Positions 31,503-42,085 of a stretch of DNA of 64,000 bases are shown here, in pieces (position 1 is the first letter of the stretch; every line of letters starts with the position of its first letter). The translations under genes and the position numbers were made by a program. The notes under the pieces were generated by a model. The model was not told the origin of the DNA and did no database searches. It saw nothing but the letters and a program-made list of their open reading frames with translations. This stretch comes from Dyella dinghuensis (GTDB lineage: Bacteria > Pseudomonadota > Gammaproteobacteria > Xanthomonadales > Rhodanobacteraceae), in NCBI RefSeq assembly GCF_003977615.1, contig NZ_RYZR01000002.1, forward strand, positions 125,214 through 189,213, written 5' to 3'.

Positions 31503-33464
31503 TTACGAATGCGACAACCTCTGCGCCAACCCCGAATACCGCCGCGTGCGCTGCGAAAGCGCCTGTTCCAGCGCCCCTCGGCTGCTTATCAGGCTCAACC
31601 AGCTGCGTGCACGCGTAATACCCGTATAAAGCAGCTCCCGCGTGAGTATGGCCGGGGCGTCATCGGGCAGGATCAGCGCCGTGTGCTCGAATTCCGAGCC
31701 TTGCGACTTGTGCACGGTCATCGCGTAGACGGTTTCCGTGTCGCCCAGTCGGGAGGGCAGTACGCAGCGCACGTGGTTGTCGTCGTCTGCGGCGGCATAG
31801 GGTGAGTCACGGGTTATGGGAAAGGCCACGTACAGGCGCAGCGACCCATCCGGTCCGCGCATGCGCAAGGTGATGCCGACGTCGCCGTTCATCAGGCCCA
31901 GGGTGTAGTCGTTACGGGTCATCATGACGGGGCGGCCTTCGTACCAACCGCGGTCGGATTCGATGAGCCCGGCAGCGAGCAGTTTTGCGGCGATATCGCG
32001 GTTGATGCGATCTGTGCCCGCGGGGCCCTGACGGACCGCGCACAACACCTGGAAATGACTGAATGCGTCGAGCACGCCGCGCGCCCATTGCCGGTAGCTC
32101 GCGTTGTCGGCGTCGTCGGGCGGCCGCGTTTGGCGCAGATGGTCTAGATAGAAGCGGAAGCCGTGTGGCCGATGGCCCGATGCGTCGTCGCTGAATTGCG
32201 TAGCGTTTCCGTCCAGCGCGAGTGATGCGCCTGTCGTGCCTTCGCTGATCCAGGCGACATCTTTTGACTTGGTGTCAAGCAATGTGGTGACACGTGCGTT
32301 GTCGCCTGCGTTCACCGCTGCCGCTAACTGGCCGATGCCGCTGGTGGCGTCGAAGCGGTGGCTGCTTCGCAACATGACGACGTGCTGATCGAGCGGCTGT
32401 GCGTCGCCGGTGACATGGCCTTCGACATCGTCGCCGCTTATGGATCGCAGCCATGCTGCGGTGGTGGCATCGTAGTGCGCTTCGTCGGCACGGCGCCCCA
32501 GATCACCCAGTACTGCGCCTGCTTCCACGGAAGACAATTGATCTTTGTCGCCAAGCAGGATCAGGCGTGCATGCGCGGGCAGGGCATCGAGCACGGCTGC
32601 CATCATTTCGAGGTCGATCATCGATGCCTCGTCGATGACCAGCACGTCCAGATGAAGCGGGTGTTGGCGGTTGTAGGCATAACGTCGCGTATCCGGGCGC
32701 GCGCCCAGCAATCGGTGAAGCGTTTCGACTTCTTGCGGAATGGATGTTCGAACGTGTGTATCGACATCGAGTTTGGCGATTTGCTTGGCGATGGATGCAT
32801 TGAGTCGCGCGGCCGCTTTTCCGGTTGGCGCAGCCAGCCGTATGCGCAGTGCTGATGTGTTTTCGCTTAGATGCAACGTTTGAAGTAATCCCAGCAAGCG
32901 CACGACGGTGGTGGTTTTGCCTGTGCCGGGGCCGCCGGTGATGACGCTGAACGCGCTGCGCGCCGCTAATGCGCACGCAACGCGTGCCCAATCGACGCCA
33001 TGTTGGTTTGGTGTGGGAAACAGACGTTGCAATTCGTGACGCAGCGTATCGGCAGGCAGGGCGATAACGCCTAGCCGCGCCTTGATGCCCTCGGCGACAC
33101 GACGTTCGTATTGCCAATAGCGCCGCAAGTAAAGACGGTGCTGGTCGTGGACGAGCGGTGCATTGTCCGGCAGGCCATCGTGTCCGGCGAGCAGGGGCGA
33201 TGCGGGAAGCGGTTCCGCGTGCAGCAGGTCGCGCCACGCCGTTGGCCATTCCTGCTCGTCAGCCAGGTTGTCGAGCGCGTGGAGATTCAGGCAAGGATGG
33301 CCGCCGCCAAGCTGACGGCTCGTCAGCGCAGCGATAAGCAGCAGTTGCGGCGACGCGGTGGGATCGCATTCGGCGATGAAGCGCGCAAAGGCCATGTCGA
33401 GCGGGCGCAGCACGCGTTTGCCGACGGCATCGTTCAACGTTGCAAGGAGGGCGTCACGCGACAT
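31503..33464 (-). CDS. recD: Exodeoxyribonuclease V alpha subunit
   Basis: 653 residues from the ATG at 33464, placed by GAAGGAG 8 bases upstream and lying within the last codons of recB (11-base overlap). RecD is the 5'-3' helicase of RecBCD. Motifs: Walker A TGGPGTGKTT (176-185), Walker B LVIDEASMIDL, motif III LLGDKDQLSSVEAGAVLGD, and the SF1 C-terminal AMTVHKSQGSEF and LLYTGITRAR. The enzyme repairs double-strand breaks and degrades foreign linear DNA. Confidence 0.95.
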   Translation of the reverse strand: MSRDALLATLNDAVGKRVLRPLDMAFARFIAECDPTASPQLLLIAALTSRQLGGGHPCLNLHALDNLADEQEWPTAWRDLLHAEPLPASPLLAGHDGLPDNAPLVHDQHRLYLRRYWQYERRVAEGIKARLGVIALPADTLRHELQRLFPTPNQHGVDWARVACALAARSAFSVITGGPGTGKTTTVVRLLGLLQTLHLSENTSALRIRLAAPTGKAAARLNASIAKQIAKLDVDTHVRTSIPQEVETLHRLLGARPDTRRYAYNRQHPLHLDVLVIDEASMIDLEMMAAVLDALPAHARLILLGDKDQLSSVEAGAVLGDLGRRADEAHYDATTAAWLRSISGDDVEGHVTGDAQPLDQHVVMLRSSHRFDATSGIGQLAAAVNAGDNARVTTLLDTKSKDVAWISEGTTGASLALDGNATQFSDDASGHRPHGFRFYLDHLRQTRPPDDADNASYRQWARGVLDAFSHFQVLCAVRQGPAGTDRINRDIAAKLLAAGLIESDRGWYEGRPVMMTRNDYTLGLMNGDVGITLRMRGPDGSLRLYVAFPITRDSPYAAADDDNHVRCVLPSRLGDTETVYAMTVHKSQGSEFEHTALILPDDAPAILTRELLYTGITRARSWLSLISSRGALEQALSQRTRRYSGLAQRLSHS

Positions 33465-36400
33465 CGGCGCGGGCTCCTTCAAACAGCGTGTCGAGTGCAT
33501 CGATAAGCGCAAACGGTAGACGTTCTGTATGGACGCCGTGCCCAGCGTGATCGATGCCGCGCAGATAGAGGTAGAGCACGCCGCCTACGTGACGCTCATA
33601 GTCGTAGCCTGGAAGCCGGGCGCGAAGTTGCCGATGCAGCGCGAGTGTGTAGATGGCGTATTGCAGGTCGTAGCGCGATTGAAGCGTGGCTTCGCGCATG
33701 GCAGCCGAAGTGTAGGCCGTGTTGTTGTCGCCCAGCCAGTTGGATTTGTAATCGACGATGTAATAGCGCCCATCTTTTTCCGCGATCAAGTCGATGAAGC
33801 CTTTCAGCATGCCGTTGACGTGATTCTGCGCCAGCGTTGGGCGTGATTCGGCGTTCAACGTATGCTGCGTGACGAGCTGATCGAGATACTGAGTGTCGAC
33901 GTGGTTGGCTTCGAACCAGAATTCAAGCTCGGCTTGATAGCGTTGGCGATTGTCGAGATCGTCCAGTGTCAACGTGCCGCCATTCGGTAGTGGCAACGGG
34001 GTGCGCAGCAGGGCTGGCAGCCATTGCATGAGCGGCACAATCCACATCTGCCAACCGCGTCGCTGACAGCGGCGGGCTACGTATTGTTCGAGCTGTGCTG
34101 GATTTTCTACGGTCGATGCAAAGCCGTTTTCCGCAATCCATTCAAAAATATCGTGCAAGAACGTTCCGGGTTCTGCGCCGCGTGGAAACGCGTGGAGTCC
34201 CTGATCGCTGTCGCCGACAACGCGCTCGGTGGATTCGCGCGCTGCTTCCGTCAGTACGTCTTGCGTTGCCGTTTCGGGGGCGATCTGACGCACCACGTCG
34301 CCGGCACCGTGGGTCAGTGCGCTGTAGCTGGCGATCCACCACGCTTCCGGAGGCGCCAACGCATAGTGGCGTGCTGGACGTGCGAGCCCTGTGCGGTTCG
34401 CGCTGTGAACGAGGCGCGTGATATCCGCCGGTCCGTTGGCGATGTTTAGATGTATATCGCTTGCGCCTTCGCACAGTGCCTGAAGGCGGGGTAAAAGATC
34501 CTGTGCTTCGATGGGTGTACCGCCGGAAAGCACGTAACCAAACGCCGAGCGATGCAGAACCGGTTTCTTGCCTTGACCTTCCACCACGCAGGCGATGCCG
34601 AGCCAACACGCATATTGGGCGCGGGTCAATGCGACGTAGAGCAGGCGAAGGTCTTCTTGCAAGCGTTCGCGTTCGATACGTGCGCAGGCTTCTGCGTCCG
34701 GTTGGAGATCGATCCATGACTGACCGCGATCATCATGCCAGGATTGCACGCTTCCCCGCGGCGCATCCTGAAAGCGGCAGATAAACGGCAATATCACCAC
34801 CGGGTATTGCAGGCCTTTTGCCTTATGGATAGTGATAACCCGAACGAGATCGGCTTCGCTTTCGAGGCGGACGATATGTTCTTCGCTGGTGTCGCCTTCG
34901 TGTTCGTCAGCACGCCTTATTTGCGCGGCGATATAGTGGATGAGGGCGTATTCGCCATCCAGACTCGTCGATGCGTGCTGCAACAACTCGGCTAGATGTT
35001 GCAGGTTGGTCAACACGCGTTCGCCATTCGATTTCGCCAGCCATCGCGATGGGAGGTCGAAGTGGTGCAACAGGTTTTGCAACATGGCTAGTGCGCCATG
35101 GCGTTGCCAGATGAATTGCAGCGTTCGGAATTGCTCGCCGCATGCTTCCCAATAGGCTTCATCGTGATTGAGTCGGTCAAGCTCGGCCACGCTTCGATGC
35201 ATGGTTGTGCTGGCTAGTGCGGCGCGCATAGCTCGGTCGGAGGAGGGCAATGCGCAGGCTTGAAGCCACAAAAGCACATCTTGGGCCTCGGTCGACGCGT
35301 ACACGGAGTCACGTTCTGATACGTACACGCTGGCGACGTTTCGTTCGTAAAGAGCTGTGCGTATGGCGTTGGCTTCGCGGCCATTCCGGACAATTACTGC
35401 GATGTCGCGGGATCTCAAGGGAGTTTGCGTGTTCGCCTTGTCGGTAAAGATACACAGATCCGACCTGGCGGCATTGAGCATGCCAACGATGTGTGCCGCT
35501 GCGTGAGATGCTGCCTCGCTGATGTAGCTACCGACATTCAGCGTCGAGGTATCGGATAGAACATGCAACGCAAGCGCTGGCATGCGCTGGCCATGGTCTT
35601 GCAGCTCATTTTTCAATCCATGGGCTTGCACCGGGTTGAAGGGCAGGCCATGCGCACCGTCACCGAAGCCAAAAGCACCGTGCGGCTGCTTGTCGGCGTA
35701 TTCGAAGATATGGTTCACCGCCGCGACCAAGCCGTGTTCGGAGCGGTAGTTGGTGGTGAGCGTCCATGTGGGCGTTTGCGCCTGATCGCGCGCGTTCAAA
35801 TAGGTATGGATGTCCGCGCCGCGAAAACCGTAGATGGCCTGCTTCGGATCACCGATGAGCAAGAGACCCGTATCCGCGCGATTGGCGTAAATGCGTTGAA
35901 AGATCTGCCATTGCAGCGGGTCGGTGTCCTGAAATTCATCGATCAAGGCAAGCGGATACTGCGCCGCGATTGTTTGCGCGAGTTGTTCGCCGTGAGGACC
36001 TTTCAACGCTGCGTCGAGTTGACGCAGCATGTCGTCGAATCCGGGGATGGCTTGACGCTCTCGAATTTTCTCTACGCGCGCGGTGATCCATGGCGCAGCA
36101 TGTGCAAGCAATAGCGGGGCGAGCGGTTGCTCTGCGTCCCAAAGATCGGACAGGGTTTGAACGGCAGCAAACGCTGCATGTACAGGCGTAACGCCGTTCT
36201 TGCTGGTGGATTCCTTGAGAGTGGCTTGTCCGTATTTGCCAACAAGCTTCCTGTCGGCATCGGCGCCCTCGGCCCATGCGCGTAATGCAGCCATGTCGCG
36301 GTCGAGATTGTCCGGCTTGTAAGAGGTGTTCTTTAGCGAGCGATTAATCGTAGCGGTGCGGAGCATGGCTTCGATGGCATCGGCGTCGCCGGACCACAAT

Positions 36401-37110
36401 GTTCGAGCCGCGTTCTCTGCTTCGTGCTGCGGTTGTGTGCGCTCGTGGAGCGCCGTGACGAGATCGTTCACCACGGGCAGCGCATGACCTTGCATGCGTA
36501 GATGGTTCAAGGGTTTGTACAGAAGTGGCTTGACCGCGCGTTGCAGCGATGGCGGATCGTTCCATACGCTGGCAACGGCTGCCGCGTCGGCGTCATCAAG
36601 CGGGGCATAAAAGCGGCGCCAATAGTCGCGCACGGCTTCCATGAGGCGTGCGTTTTCATCGACGATGACTCCGGGCGTGTCGCTGCCTTCAAACGCATGC
36701 TGGGCGAGCATGCGCTGACACCATCCATGAATGGTGTAGATGGCGGCTTCGTCCATCCATTGTGCGGCGAGATCGAGCTGTCTAGCGGCGGCGGCGCGCT
36801 CGTTCGCGTCGGGGTACTCGGCGATCAAGTCGCGGAGAAAATCGTCTGGGATCAGTTGATCGCGGAACGCTGCCGCCGCCGTTGCCAGGCGGTCGCGGAT
36901 GCGTTCGCGAAGTTCGGCCGTGGCAGCGCGCGTGAAGGTGACGACGAGAATCTGTGCAGGTAGCTGCGAAGGCTGTCCGCCATGGCCCAGCACCAGGCGA
37001 AGATAAAGCGCTGCGAGCGTCCAGGTTTTACCGGTGCCGGCACTCGCTTCAATAAGACGAATACCTTGCAGCGGCAAACGCAGTGGATCGAGCGGTGCGA
37101 CGGCGCTCAT
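33454..37110 (-). CDS. recB: Exodeoxyribonuclease V beta subunit
   Basis: 1,218 residues. N-terminal SF1 helicase: Walker A IEASAGTGKTWTLAALYL (20-37), VTFTRAATAELRERIR, ALIDEFQDTDPLQWQIF, DPKQAIYGFRGADIHTYL and ITIHKAKGLQYPVVILPF. The C-terminal nuclease domain shows GTFLHDIFEW and the DYKSNWLG motif with the catalytic D-x-K. It overlaps recC by 4 bases and recD by 11, so the three are translationally coupled. Confidence 0.96.
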   Translation of the reverse strand: MSAVAPLDPLRLPLQGIRLIEASAGTGKTWTLAALYLRLVLGHGGQPSQLPAQILVVTFTRAATAELRERIRDRLATAAAAFRDQLIPDDFLRDLIAEYPDANERAAAARQLDLAAQWMDEAAIYTIHGWCQRMLAQHAFEGSDTPGVIVDENARLMEAVRDYWRRFYAPLDDADAAAVASVWNDPPSLQRAVKPLLYKPLNHLRMQGHALPVVNDLVTALHERTQPQHEAENAARTLWSGDADAIEAMLRTATINRSLKNTSYKPDNLDRDMAALRAWAEGADADRKLVGKYGQATLKESTSKNGVTPVHAAFAAVQTLSDLWDAEQPLAPLLLAHAAPWITARVEKIRERQAIPGFDDMLRQLDAALKGPHGEQLAQTIAAQYPLALIDEFQDTDPLQWQIFQRIYANRADTGLLLIGDPKQAIYGFRGADIHTYLNARDQAQTPTWTLTTNYRSEHGLVAAVNHIFEYADKQPHGAFGFGDGAHGLPFNPVQAHGLKNELQDHGQRMPALALHVLSDTSTLNVGSYISEAASHAAAHIVGMLNAARSDLCIFTDKANTQTPLRSRDIAVIVRNGREANAIRTALYERNVASVYVSERDSVYASTEAQDVLLWLQACALPSSDRAMRAALASTTMHRSVAELDRLNHDEAYWEACGEQFRTLQFIWQRHGALAMLQNLLHHFDLPSRWLAKSNGERVLTNLQHLAELLQHASTSLDGEYALIHYIAAQIRRADEHEGDTSEEHIVRLESEADLVRVITIHKAKGLQYPVVILPFICRFQDAPRGSVQSWHDDRGQSWIDLQPDAEACARIERERLQEDLRLLYVALTRAQYACWLGIACVVEGQGKKPVLHRSAFGYVLSGGTPIEAQDLLPRLQALCEGASDIHLNIANGPADITRLVHSANRTGLARPARHYALAPPEAWWIASYSALTHGAGDVVRQIAPETATQDVLTEAARESTERVVGDSDQGLHAFPRGAEPGTFLHDIFEWIAENGFASTVENPAQLEQYVARRCQRRGWQMWIVPLMQWLPALLRTPLPLPNGGTLTLDDLDNRQRYQAELEFWFEANHVDTQYLDQLVTQHTLNAESRPTLAQNHVNGMLKGFIDLIAEKDGRYYIVDYKSNWLGDNNTAYTSAAMREATLQSRYDLQYAIYTLALHRQLRARLPGYDYERHVGGVLYLYLRGIDHAGHGVHTERLPFALIDALDTLFEGARADVA

Positions 37111-40100
37111 GCGTTGCTCTCCAGCACCGCGGCGTTAAGTAGAGGACGATAAAGCGCTAGCCATTGCTCAAAACCCGCGGCGTATAACTGGCCGAAGCTT
37201 GGCCATGAGCGGGCCAAATAGGGCTCCGTGACGACTTCGCCCTGAAAACCATACGGGCCGTCGTTACCTTCATAACGAAGACGTGCCGCCTCCGCGGCGT
37301 CTTTTCCATCCTCTTCGGCCAGCAGCCACGCGAATGCAGTGCGGCGTGCGATGGGCAAGGGTGATTGCATGCCGTCGCGCCACGCGTCGATCAGTGTGTT
37401 CAAATGGATGCGGGCGTCTTCGCGTTCGTAATGGTTCAATGCAATGGTTGCGTCCGCCGAAAAGAAGCGTGTCGACAATGGGAGACCGCACGCATTGGCG
37501 AGCAGTTGCATCACCCACGCGCGAAGCAATTTGTCGAAGCGAATGGCTTTGCCTTGCAACAACTTGCCGGGCGATGTGAGTAGTCTGACGGGTTCGTTTT
37601 CACCGCTCGCACGCAGGTCATCCAGCCATCCTTCGATGATCAAGCCCTCATGCTCGTAGCGCAGCTCGCAAGCCTCCAGGGGCGTTGACCAATGATCCAT
37701 TGCAGCGTGCCAGCGCTGAAGGATGCGTTGTACCGCGTCGCTTGCTTCGTCCATGGCCAGCGTGCCGAAGCCACCCGCGGGCAGCGCGCCTTGTTGCCGC
37801 AAACGAGCGGCGGTACGGGAGAGTGTGAGTAAGGTGTCGCCTTCGCCAGCCATCAATGCCTGCTGTAGCAAGACATCCGCAGCGGCGTAGTTTTCTAGTC
37901 CATTCAAGGCAAACGGCTCGTCGTCCTCGGGGCCGGTGTCGATATCTTCGAAACGCACCTTCAGGCGTTCGTTGTAGAAACTTGCGGCGGGGTTGAAGAG
38001 AAACCGCTGCAGCGTCACCACGTCGATGGTCGATTCGGATTGCCAAGGTGCGAGTGGTGTCTCATCGATAGTCGAAGATGACTCACGTGCACGCGCCCAC
38101 TCAGACGCGTAGGTAAATAGCGGTGATGCTTCATCGGCAAAATAACGCGTACTGAAAGCCTGCAGCGGATGAACGGTGGTGATGGATGCCAGCACGTGTT
38201 TGCGCGATTCAGTGTCGCCATCATCGGAGGAGATTAGCCAACCGTTGGCGAGGTAGTCGCGCAGTTGACCAACGAGTACGGACGGCGGCAACTCGCTGTT
38301 GTCGCGCATGCTGTGTCCGACCCAGCTGATGTGCATCACATCACGTGCCGAGAGAAGCGCTTCCAGAAACATATAACGGTCGTCGTCGCGACGAGAGCGG
38401 TCGCCGGGACGATGTTGGCCTGCTCTTGCCATCAGATCGAAGTCCGGCGGCGAGATGCGGCGTGGATAGTCGCCGTCGTTCATGCCAAGCAGGCACACGA
38501 CGCGGAACGGGATCGCGCGCATCGGCAACAATGTGCCGAAATTCACCGCGCCGCCCATGAAGCGTTGCGAGAGATGATTCTGGTCGACGGCTTGCAGCCA
38601 ATCTTCTGCAACAATCGAAATAGGAATGGGTTGGGTGAACTGCGCTTCGTTGCATGCGTCGAGCCACGTATCGAGTGCGTCTTCCAGGCGGTCGATGCGT
38701 AGCGTGTCAGCGTCGTCGCGGCGTGTGTCGAAGAAGTCGCGCAGCAGATAACGCAGGCGCTCGCTCCATTGCGCCGGCGCGGCCGGAGAAGAAAGTAAGC
38801 GCCAATAGCGTTCGAGCGTATCGATCAGCTGATGCAGTTGTCCGAGTAACACCGCTTCGAGGCCGCCGATTTCTGCATAGGGCGCGATGTCTTTGATCGC
38901 CTCGGCGTCGCCAGTGGCGTAGCCGAGCAACATGCGGCGCAGGCCAAAGCGCCAGCTATTTTGTTCGTCGTCCGGAAGATCCAGCGTCTGCTTTTGTTTG
39001 CCGTCAAGACCCCAGCGGATGCCGGATTCGGTAATCCAGCGGCGAAGTACAGGCAGGTCGTCTTCGTTGATATCAAAACGGCGGCGCAGCGAAGGAACGT
39101 CCAGAAGATCGAGTACGTCGCTTGCGGTGAAACGCGATTCGTTGAGGCGAAGCAACTGCTCCAGCGCGACCAGCAGGGGCGAGGTCCCGCGCCCCGGTTG
39201 ATCGGCCACACTGTAGGGTAGGAATCGCGGGTCGTCCGACGCGATGCGGCCGAACACCGCCTGCACATGCGATGCATAGGTGCGGATATCGGGCACCATC
39301 ACCATGATGTCGCGCGGCGCCAACGGTTTGCCGCTGCGTGCGGCGCGTTCGAAAAGATCCAGCAGCTGATCGTGCAGTATTTCGACTTCGCGCTGCGGGC
39401 TGTGCGCGATCTGAAAGCGCAGCGACCGATCGTTTTTGCGCAACACTTTGCGTTGCGACGGATCGACAGGTGCGGGCTCAAGATCCAGCACAGCTTGCTG
39501 CACTTGATGTAGGAGCGAGTCGGTGCCTACATCCTGAAACAGGTCGATGCTTCGCTTGATCGAGGCAAAGTGCTGGCGATAGCGTTCCGGCTGGTCGAAC
39601 GCATCGAGCTGTCGAATGAAGTCGCGCCCTTGTTTGCCCCATGCTGCCAGCAGTGGATTGGCATGGAGATGCAGATCTTCGTAACGAGGCTCCGGCGGAA
39701 GTCCGGGCTTGCCGGCGTGACGCCGCTGCTCAGCCATCAGCAACTCGCGGTCCTCGATGATGTCGGCCCAGTAATGGCGGCATGGATTGGTGACCAGCAG
39801 CAACACCTGGCTGTACTTCGCGAGTGCGGTGAGCGCTTCGAGCGTTTGCTGCGGTAACGACGTAATGCCAAAAACAACGATACGCCGCGGCAACGATTCC
39901 GGCCGCCATGTCAGCGATTGCATCTGCTGCATGAAACGGTGATGCACGGCTGCGCGGTGGCTATCGCGCTGTGCCGGAGGAACATCATCGAGCAGAAGCC
40001 GCCATAAACGCGGCTGCCAGCGCTGTTCGGCTGGAAGCTCGAAAGCGCGGTTGCGTAACGTGTCGCGCAATACGTCGTTGCGATGCTCCCAGTCTTCCAG

Positions 40101-40598
40101 CCAATCCGCACGAAAGACTTGATATTGATCGAACTGATCGGCGACTTGCATCGCAAGCCGATGCCGGCGACGCCAGTCAGCGCCGTCGCCAAGCAGATTT
40201 CGCAACGGCGTGAAGCTGTCTTCGCCAAGATGTTGCGGCAGCAGGCGCAACAAACGCCATACGAGGCGCGATTTGTCGAAGGGCGATGTGGTGGGAACCG
40301 CATCATCGCCAAGCGCCGCGCGATAGGCCTGCCACAGGAAGCGCCCGGGCAACTGCACATCGACCGCGGCGCTGATACCCAATCCGCCCGCATCGACAGG
40401 ACGCGCCAACGCCATCTTCAACCACTGCGCAATGCCGTTGCTCTGCACCAGCATCACTTCGTTTTCCAGCGGTTGCAGCGGCGCACGTTGCAACCACGCC
40501 ACCAGCAGGTCGCGCAGGTCTTCCTGGCGATTGCCGTGAATCACCATCAATCCGGGTTCGATAGGGCCGATGCCTGGCGCGATGTCCGATGCTGTCAC
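37107..40598 (-). CDS. recC: Exodeoxyribonuclease V gamma subunit
   Basis: About 1,163 residues if the GTG at 40598 is used. The open frame reaches 40718 but that part runs through the tRNA terminator; the ATG at 40547 (MVIHGNRQEDLRDLL) is another option, and none has a clear ribosome site. RecC recognises Chi. Family blocks: VIHGNRQEDLRDLL, VQSNGIAQWLK, ALARPVDAGGLGISA, ELPAEQRWQPRLW, GITSLPQQTLEAL, HSPQREVEILHDQLL, and LLGMNDGDYPRRISPPDFDL. Its length is close to the usual 1,100-1,200. Confidence 0.93.
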   Translation of the reverse strand: MTASDIAPGIGPIEPGLMVIHGNRQEDLRDLLVAWLQRAPLQPLENEVMLVQSNGIAQWLKMALARPVDAGGLGISAAVDVQLPGRFLWQAYRAALGDDAVPTTSPFDKSRLVWRLLRLLPQHLGEDSFTPLRNLLGDGADWRRRHRLAMQVADQFDQYQVFRADWLEDWEHRNDVLRDTLRNRAFELPAEQRWQPRLWRLLLDDVPPAQRDSHRAAVHHRFMQQMQSLTWRPESLPRRIVVFGITSLPQQTLEALTALAKYSQVLLLVTNPCRHYWADIIEDRELLMAEQRRHAGKPGLPPEPRYEDLHLHANPLLAAWGKQGRDFIRQLDAFDQPERYRQHFASIKRSIDLFQDVGTDSLLHQVQQAVLDLEPAPVDPSQRKVLRKNDRSLRFQIAHSPQREVEILHDQLLDLFERAARSGKPLAPRDIMVMVPDIRTYASHVQAVFGRIASDDPRFLPYSVADQPGRGTSPLLVALEQLLRLNESRFTASDVLDLLDVPSLRRRFDINEDDLPVLRRWITESGIRWGLDGKQKQTLDLPDDEQNSWRFGLRRMLLGYATGDAEAIKDIAPYAEIGGLEAVLLGQLHQLIDTLERYWRLLSSPAAPAQWSERLRYLLRDFFDTRRDDADTLRIDRLEDALDTWLDACNEAQFTQPIPISIVAEDWLQAVDQNHLSQRFMGGAVNFGTLLPMRAIPFRVVCLLGMNDGDYPRRISPPDFDLMARAGQHRPGDRSRRDDDRYMFLEALLSARDVMHISWVGHSMRDNSELPPSVLVGQLRDYLANGWLISSDDGDTESRKHVLASITTVHPLQAFSTRYFADEASPLFTYASEWARARESSSTIDETPLAPWQSESTIDVVTLQRFLFNPAASFYNERLKVRFEDIDTGPEDDEPFALNGLENYAAADVLLQQALMAGEGDTLLTLSRTAARLRQQGALPAGGFGTLAMDEASDAVQRILQRWHAAMDHWSTPLEACELRYEHEGLIIEGWLDDLRASGENEPVRLLTSPGKLLQGKAIRFDKLLRAWVMQLLANACGLPLSTRFFSADATIALNHYEREDARIHLNTLIDAWRDGMQSPLPIARRTAFAWLLAEEDGKDAAEAARLRYEGNDGPYGFQGEVVTEPYLARSWPSFGQLYAAGFEQWLALYRPLLNAAVLESNA

Positions 40599-40693
40599 AG
40601 CTTGCTGCGCCGACGGGGTTTCATGGGGCGTCCACGGTCCGTGAGTGGATGTTCCGGCAAGTTTGCCCGATTCGCATCGCAGCATGTGCGACA

Positions 40694-40730
40694 CGAAAAA
40701 GCCCCGGGGCCGGGCCACGGGGCTTTTTCG
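40694..40730 (-). terminator. Rho-independent terminator of tRNA-Ala
   Basis: A 12-base-pair perfect stem (40694-40705 with 40719-40730) with GGGGC core and A/T-rich outer part on both strands. It lies just past the 3' end of tRNA-Ala and about 95 bases before the recC start, so recC probably needs its own promoter or read-through. Confidence 0.88.
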
Positions 40731-40741
40731 TTGCGTGGAAT

Positions 40742-40817
<76 letters not shown>

Positions 40818-40833
40818 ACGCGAGCGTTAAATG

Positions 40834-41979
40834 TTAGCAGTGGGCCTGGGTGGCGCCAAGCCCTGCGTCGGGCAGCAGGCTAGCCAGCCGATCGTGCAAA
40901 ACAGCGCGCCGCCAGCCTTCCAGCGCCTCAGGCCAGATGGCCGTGACCACGTATTCCTCCAGCGACTTGCGCGAACAGAGCAGGCCGGGCGGGAGGTCGA
41001 GTTCGACGGCCAGGTTGTCCACGCGCTGTTTCATGGCGGACAAGGCTTGCTTGGCCGCGCCTTGCGGGTGGGGCGGAATCGGATCGGTATCGGCGATCTC
41101 GTCATCGGTTACGGGCTGCGAAAGAAGCTCGAATACTTCCTCTCGCTGTGCGGATCGCAGGGCGCGCTGGCCGCTGCTGCGCTGCTCCAGCTCCCCGAGG
41201 TACTTGGGCGGCTGTTGAGCGAGGCTTAGCGCGAGCGCATCTTCGATCAACCATGGCCGCGGACGGTCGAGCCGGCGCGCGGCGATATCGCGCCACATCA
41301 ACAGGCGCCGCAGTAACGCTTGTTGTTCGCGGGGCCATTCGGCGGCGCCGCGCAATGCCACTTGCGGTTGCGGATCGCCTTCGCGCCGGCAGCTTTTTCG
41401 TTTCAGGCGCTCGCAGTCTTCAGCGTGCCATGCGGTGCGGTCGCGCTGCGCCAAACGTTCGGTCAGCTGCTGATGGATGGTGTGCAGATACACGACGTCG
41501 AGCGTGGCGTAGGCGCTTTGCGATGCGGTGAGCGGCCGCTGCATCCAGTCCGAGCGTGTTTCGCCCTTATCCAGTTCAACACCCGCCATCTCTGCAACCA
41601 GCGCGCGGTAACTGATGCCCAACCCCATGCCGGCAAAGGCAGCAGCGATCTGCGTGTCGAACAACACGCCTGGGCCCTCCGGCAACCACGGCACGAGGGT
41701 TTCCAGATCCTCGCTCGCGCTGTGCATCAGCGTGACTACGTCGTTGCGTTTCAATGGTGCCAACGCGTTGCCGATGTCGAAGGCGAGCGGGTCGACCAGC
41801 GCATAGCGTTCCTGCCAGCCAAGCTGCAACAGCGCGAGCTGCGGATAAAACGTATTGCGGCGCATGAATTCGGTATCGAGGCCAACGACCGAGCCAGCCG
41901 AAAGCTCAGCCAGCCACGGTTCAAGTTTGTCGCGTTGGTCGATCCAATCTGCCTTGGGCGGCTGGATGGGCAGGGTCAT
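40834..41979 (-). CDS. rnd: Ribonuclease D
   Basis: 381 residues from the ATG at 41979 with AAGGA 7 bases upstream. DEDDy 3'-5' exonuclease motifs: Exo I VVGLDTEFMRR, Exo II HSASEDLETL, Exo III with Y-x3-D (SAYATLDVVYLH). An HRDC domain (residues ~205-290, EQQALLRRLLMWRDIAARRL) and a second helical domain follow. RNase D trims tRNA 3' ends. It is divergent from the SUMF1-fold gene with a 106-base spacer and ends 17 bases before tRNA-Ala. Confidence 0.95.
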   Translation of the reverse strand: MTLPIQPPKADWIDQRDKLEPWLAELSAGSVVGLDTEFMRRNTFYPQLALLQLGWQERYALVDPLAFDIGNALAPLKRNDVVTLMHSASEDLETLVPWLPEGPGVLFDTQIAAAFAGMGLGISYRALVAEMAGVELDKGETRSDWMQRPLTASQSAYATLDVVYLHTIHQQLTERLAQRDRTAWHAEDCERLKRKSCRREGDPQPQVALRGAAEWPREQQALLRRLLMWRDIAARRLDRPRPWLIEDALALSLAQQPPKYLGELEQRSSGQRALRSAQREEVFELLSQPVTDDEIADTDPIPPHPQGAAKQALSAMKQRVDNLAVELDLPPGLLCSRKSLEEYVVTAIWPEALEGWRRAVLHDRLASLLPDAGLGATQAHC

Positions 41980-42085
41980 GCATATTCCTTGGGACGACAA
42001 AACCGGCGATTCGCGATTGCCCCGTCATCGGCGGTGCCATAAGGTAAGCAGCGAACCATAGCAGGCCAGCCACGGAACGCCCACC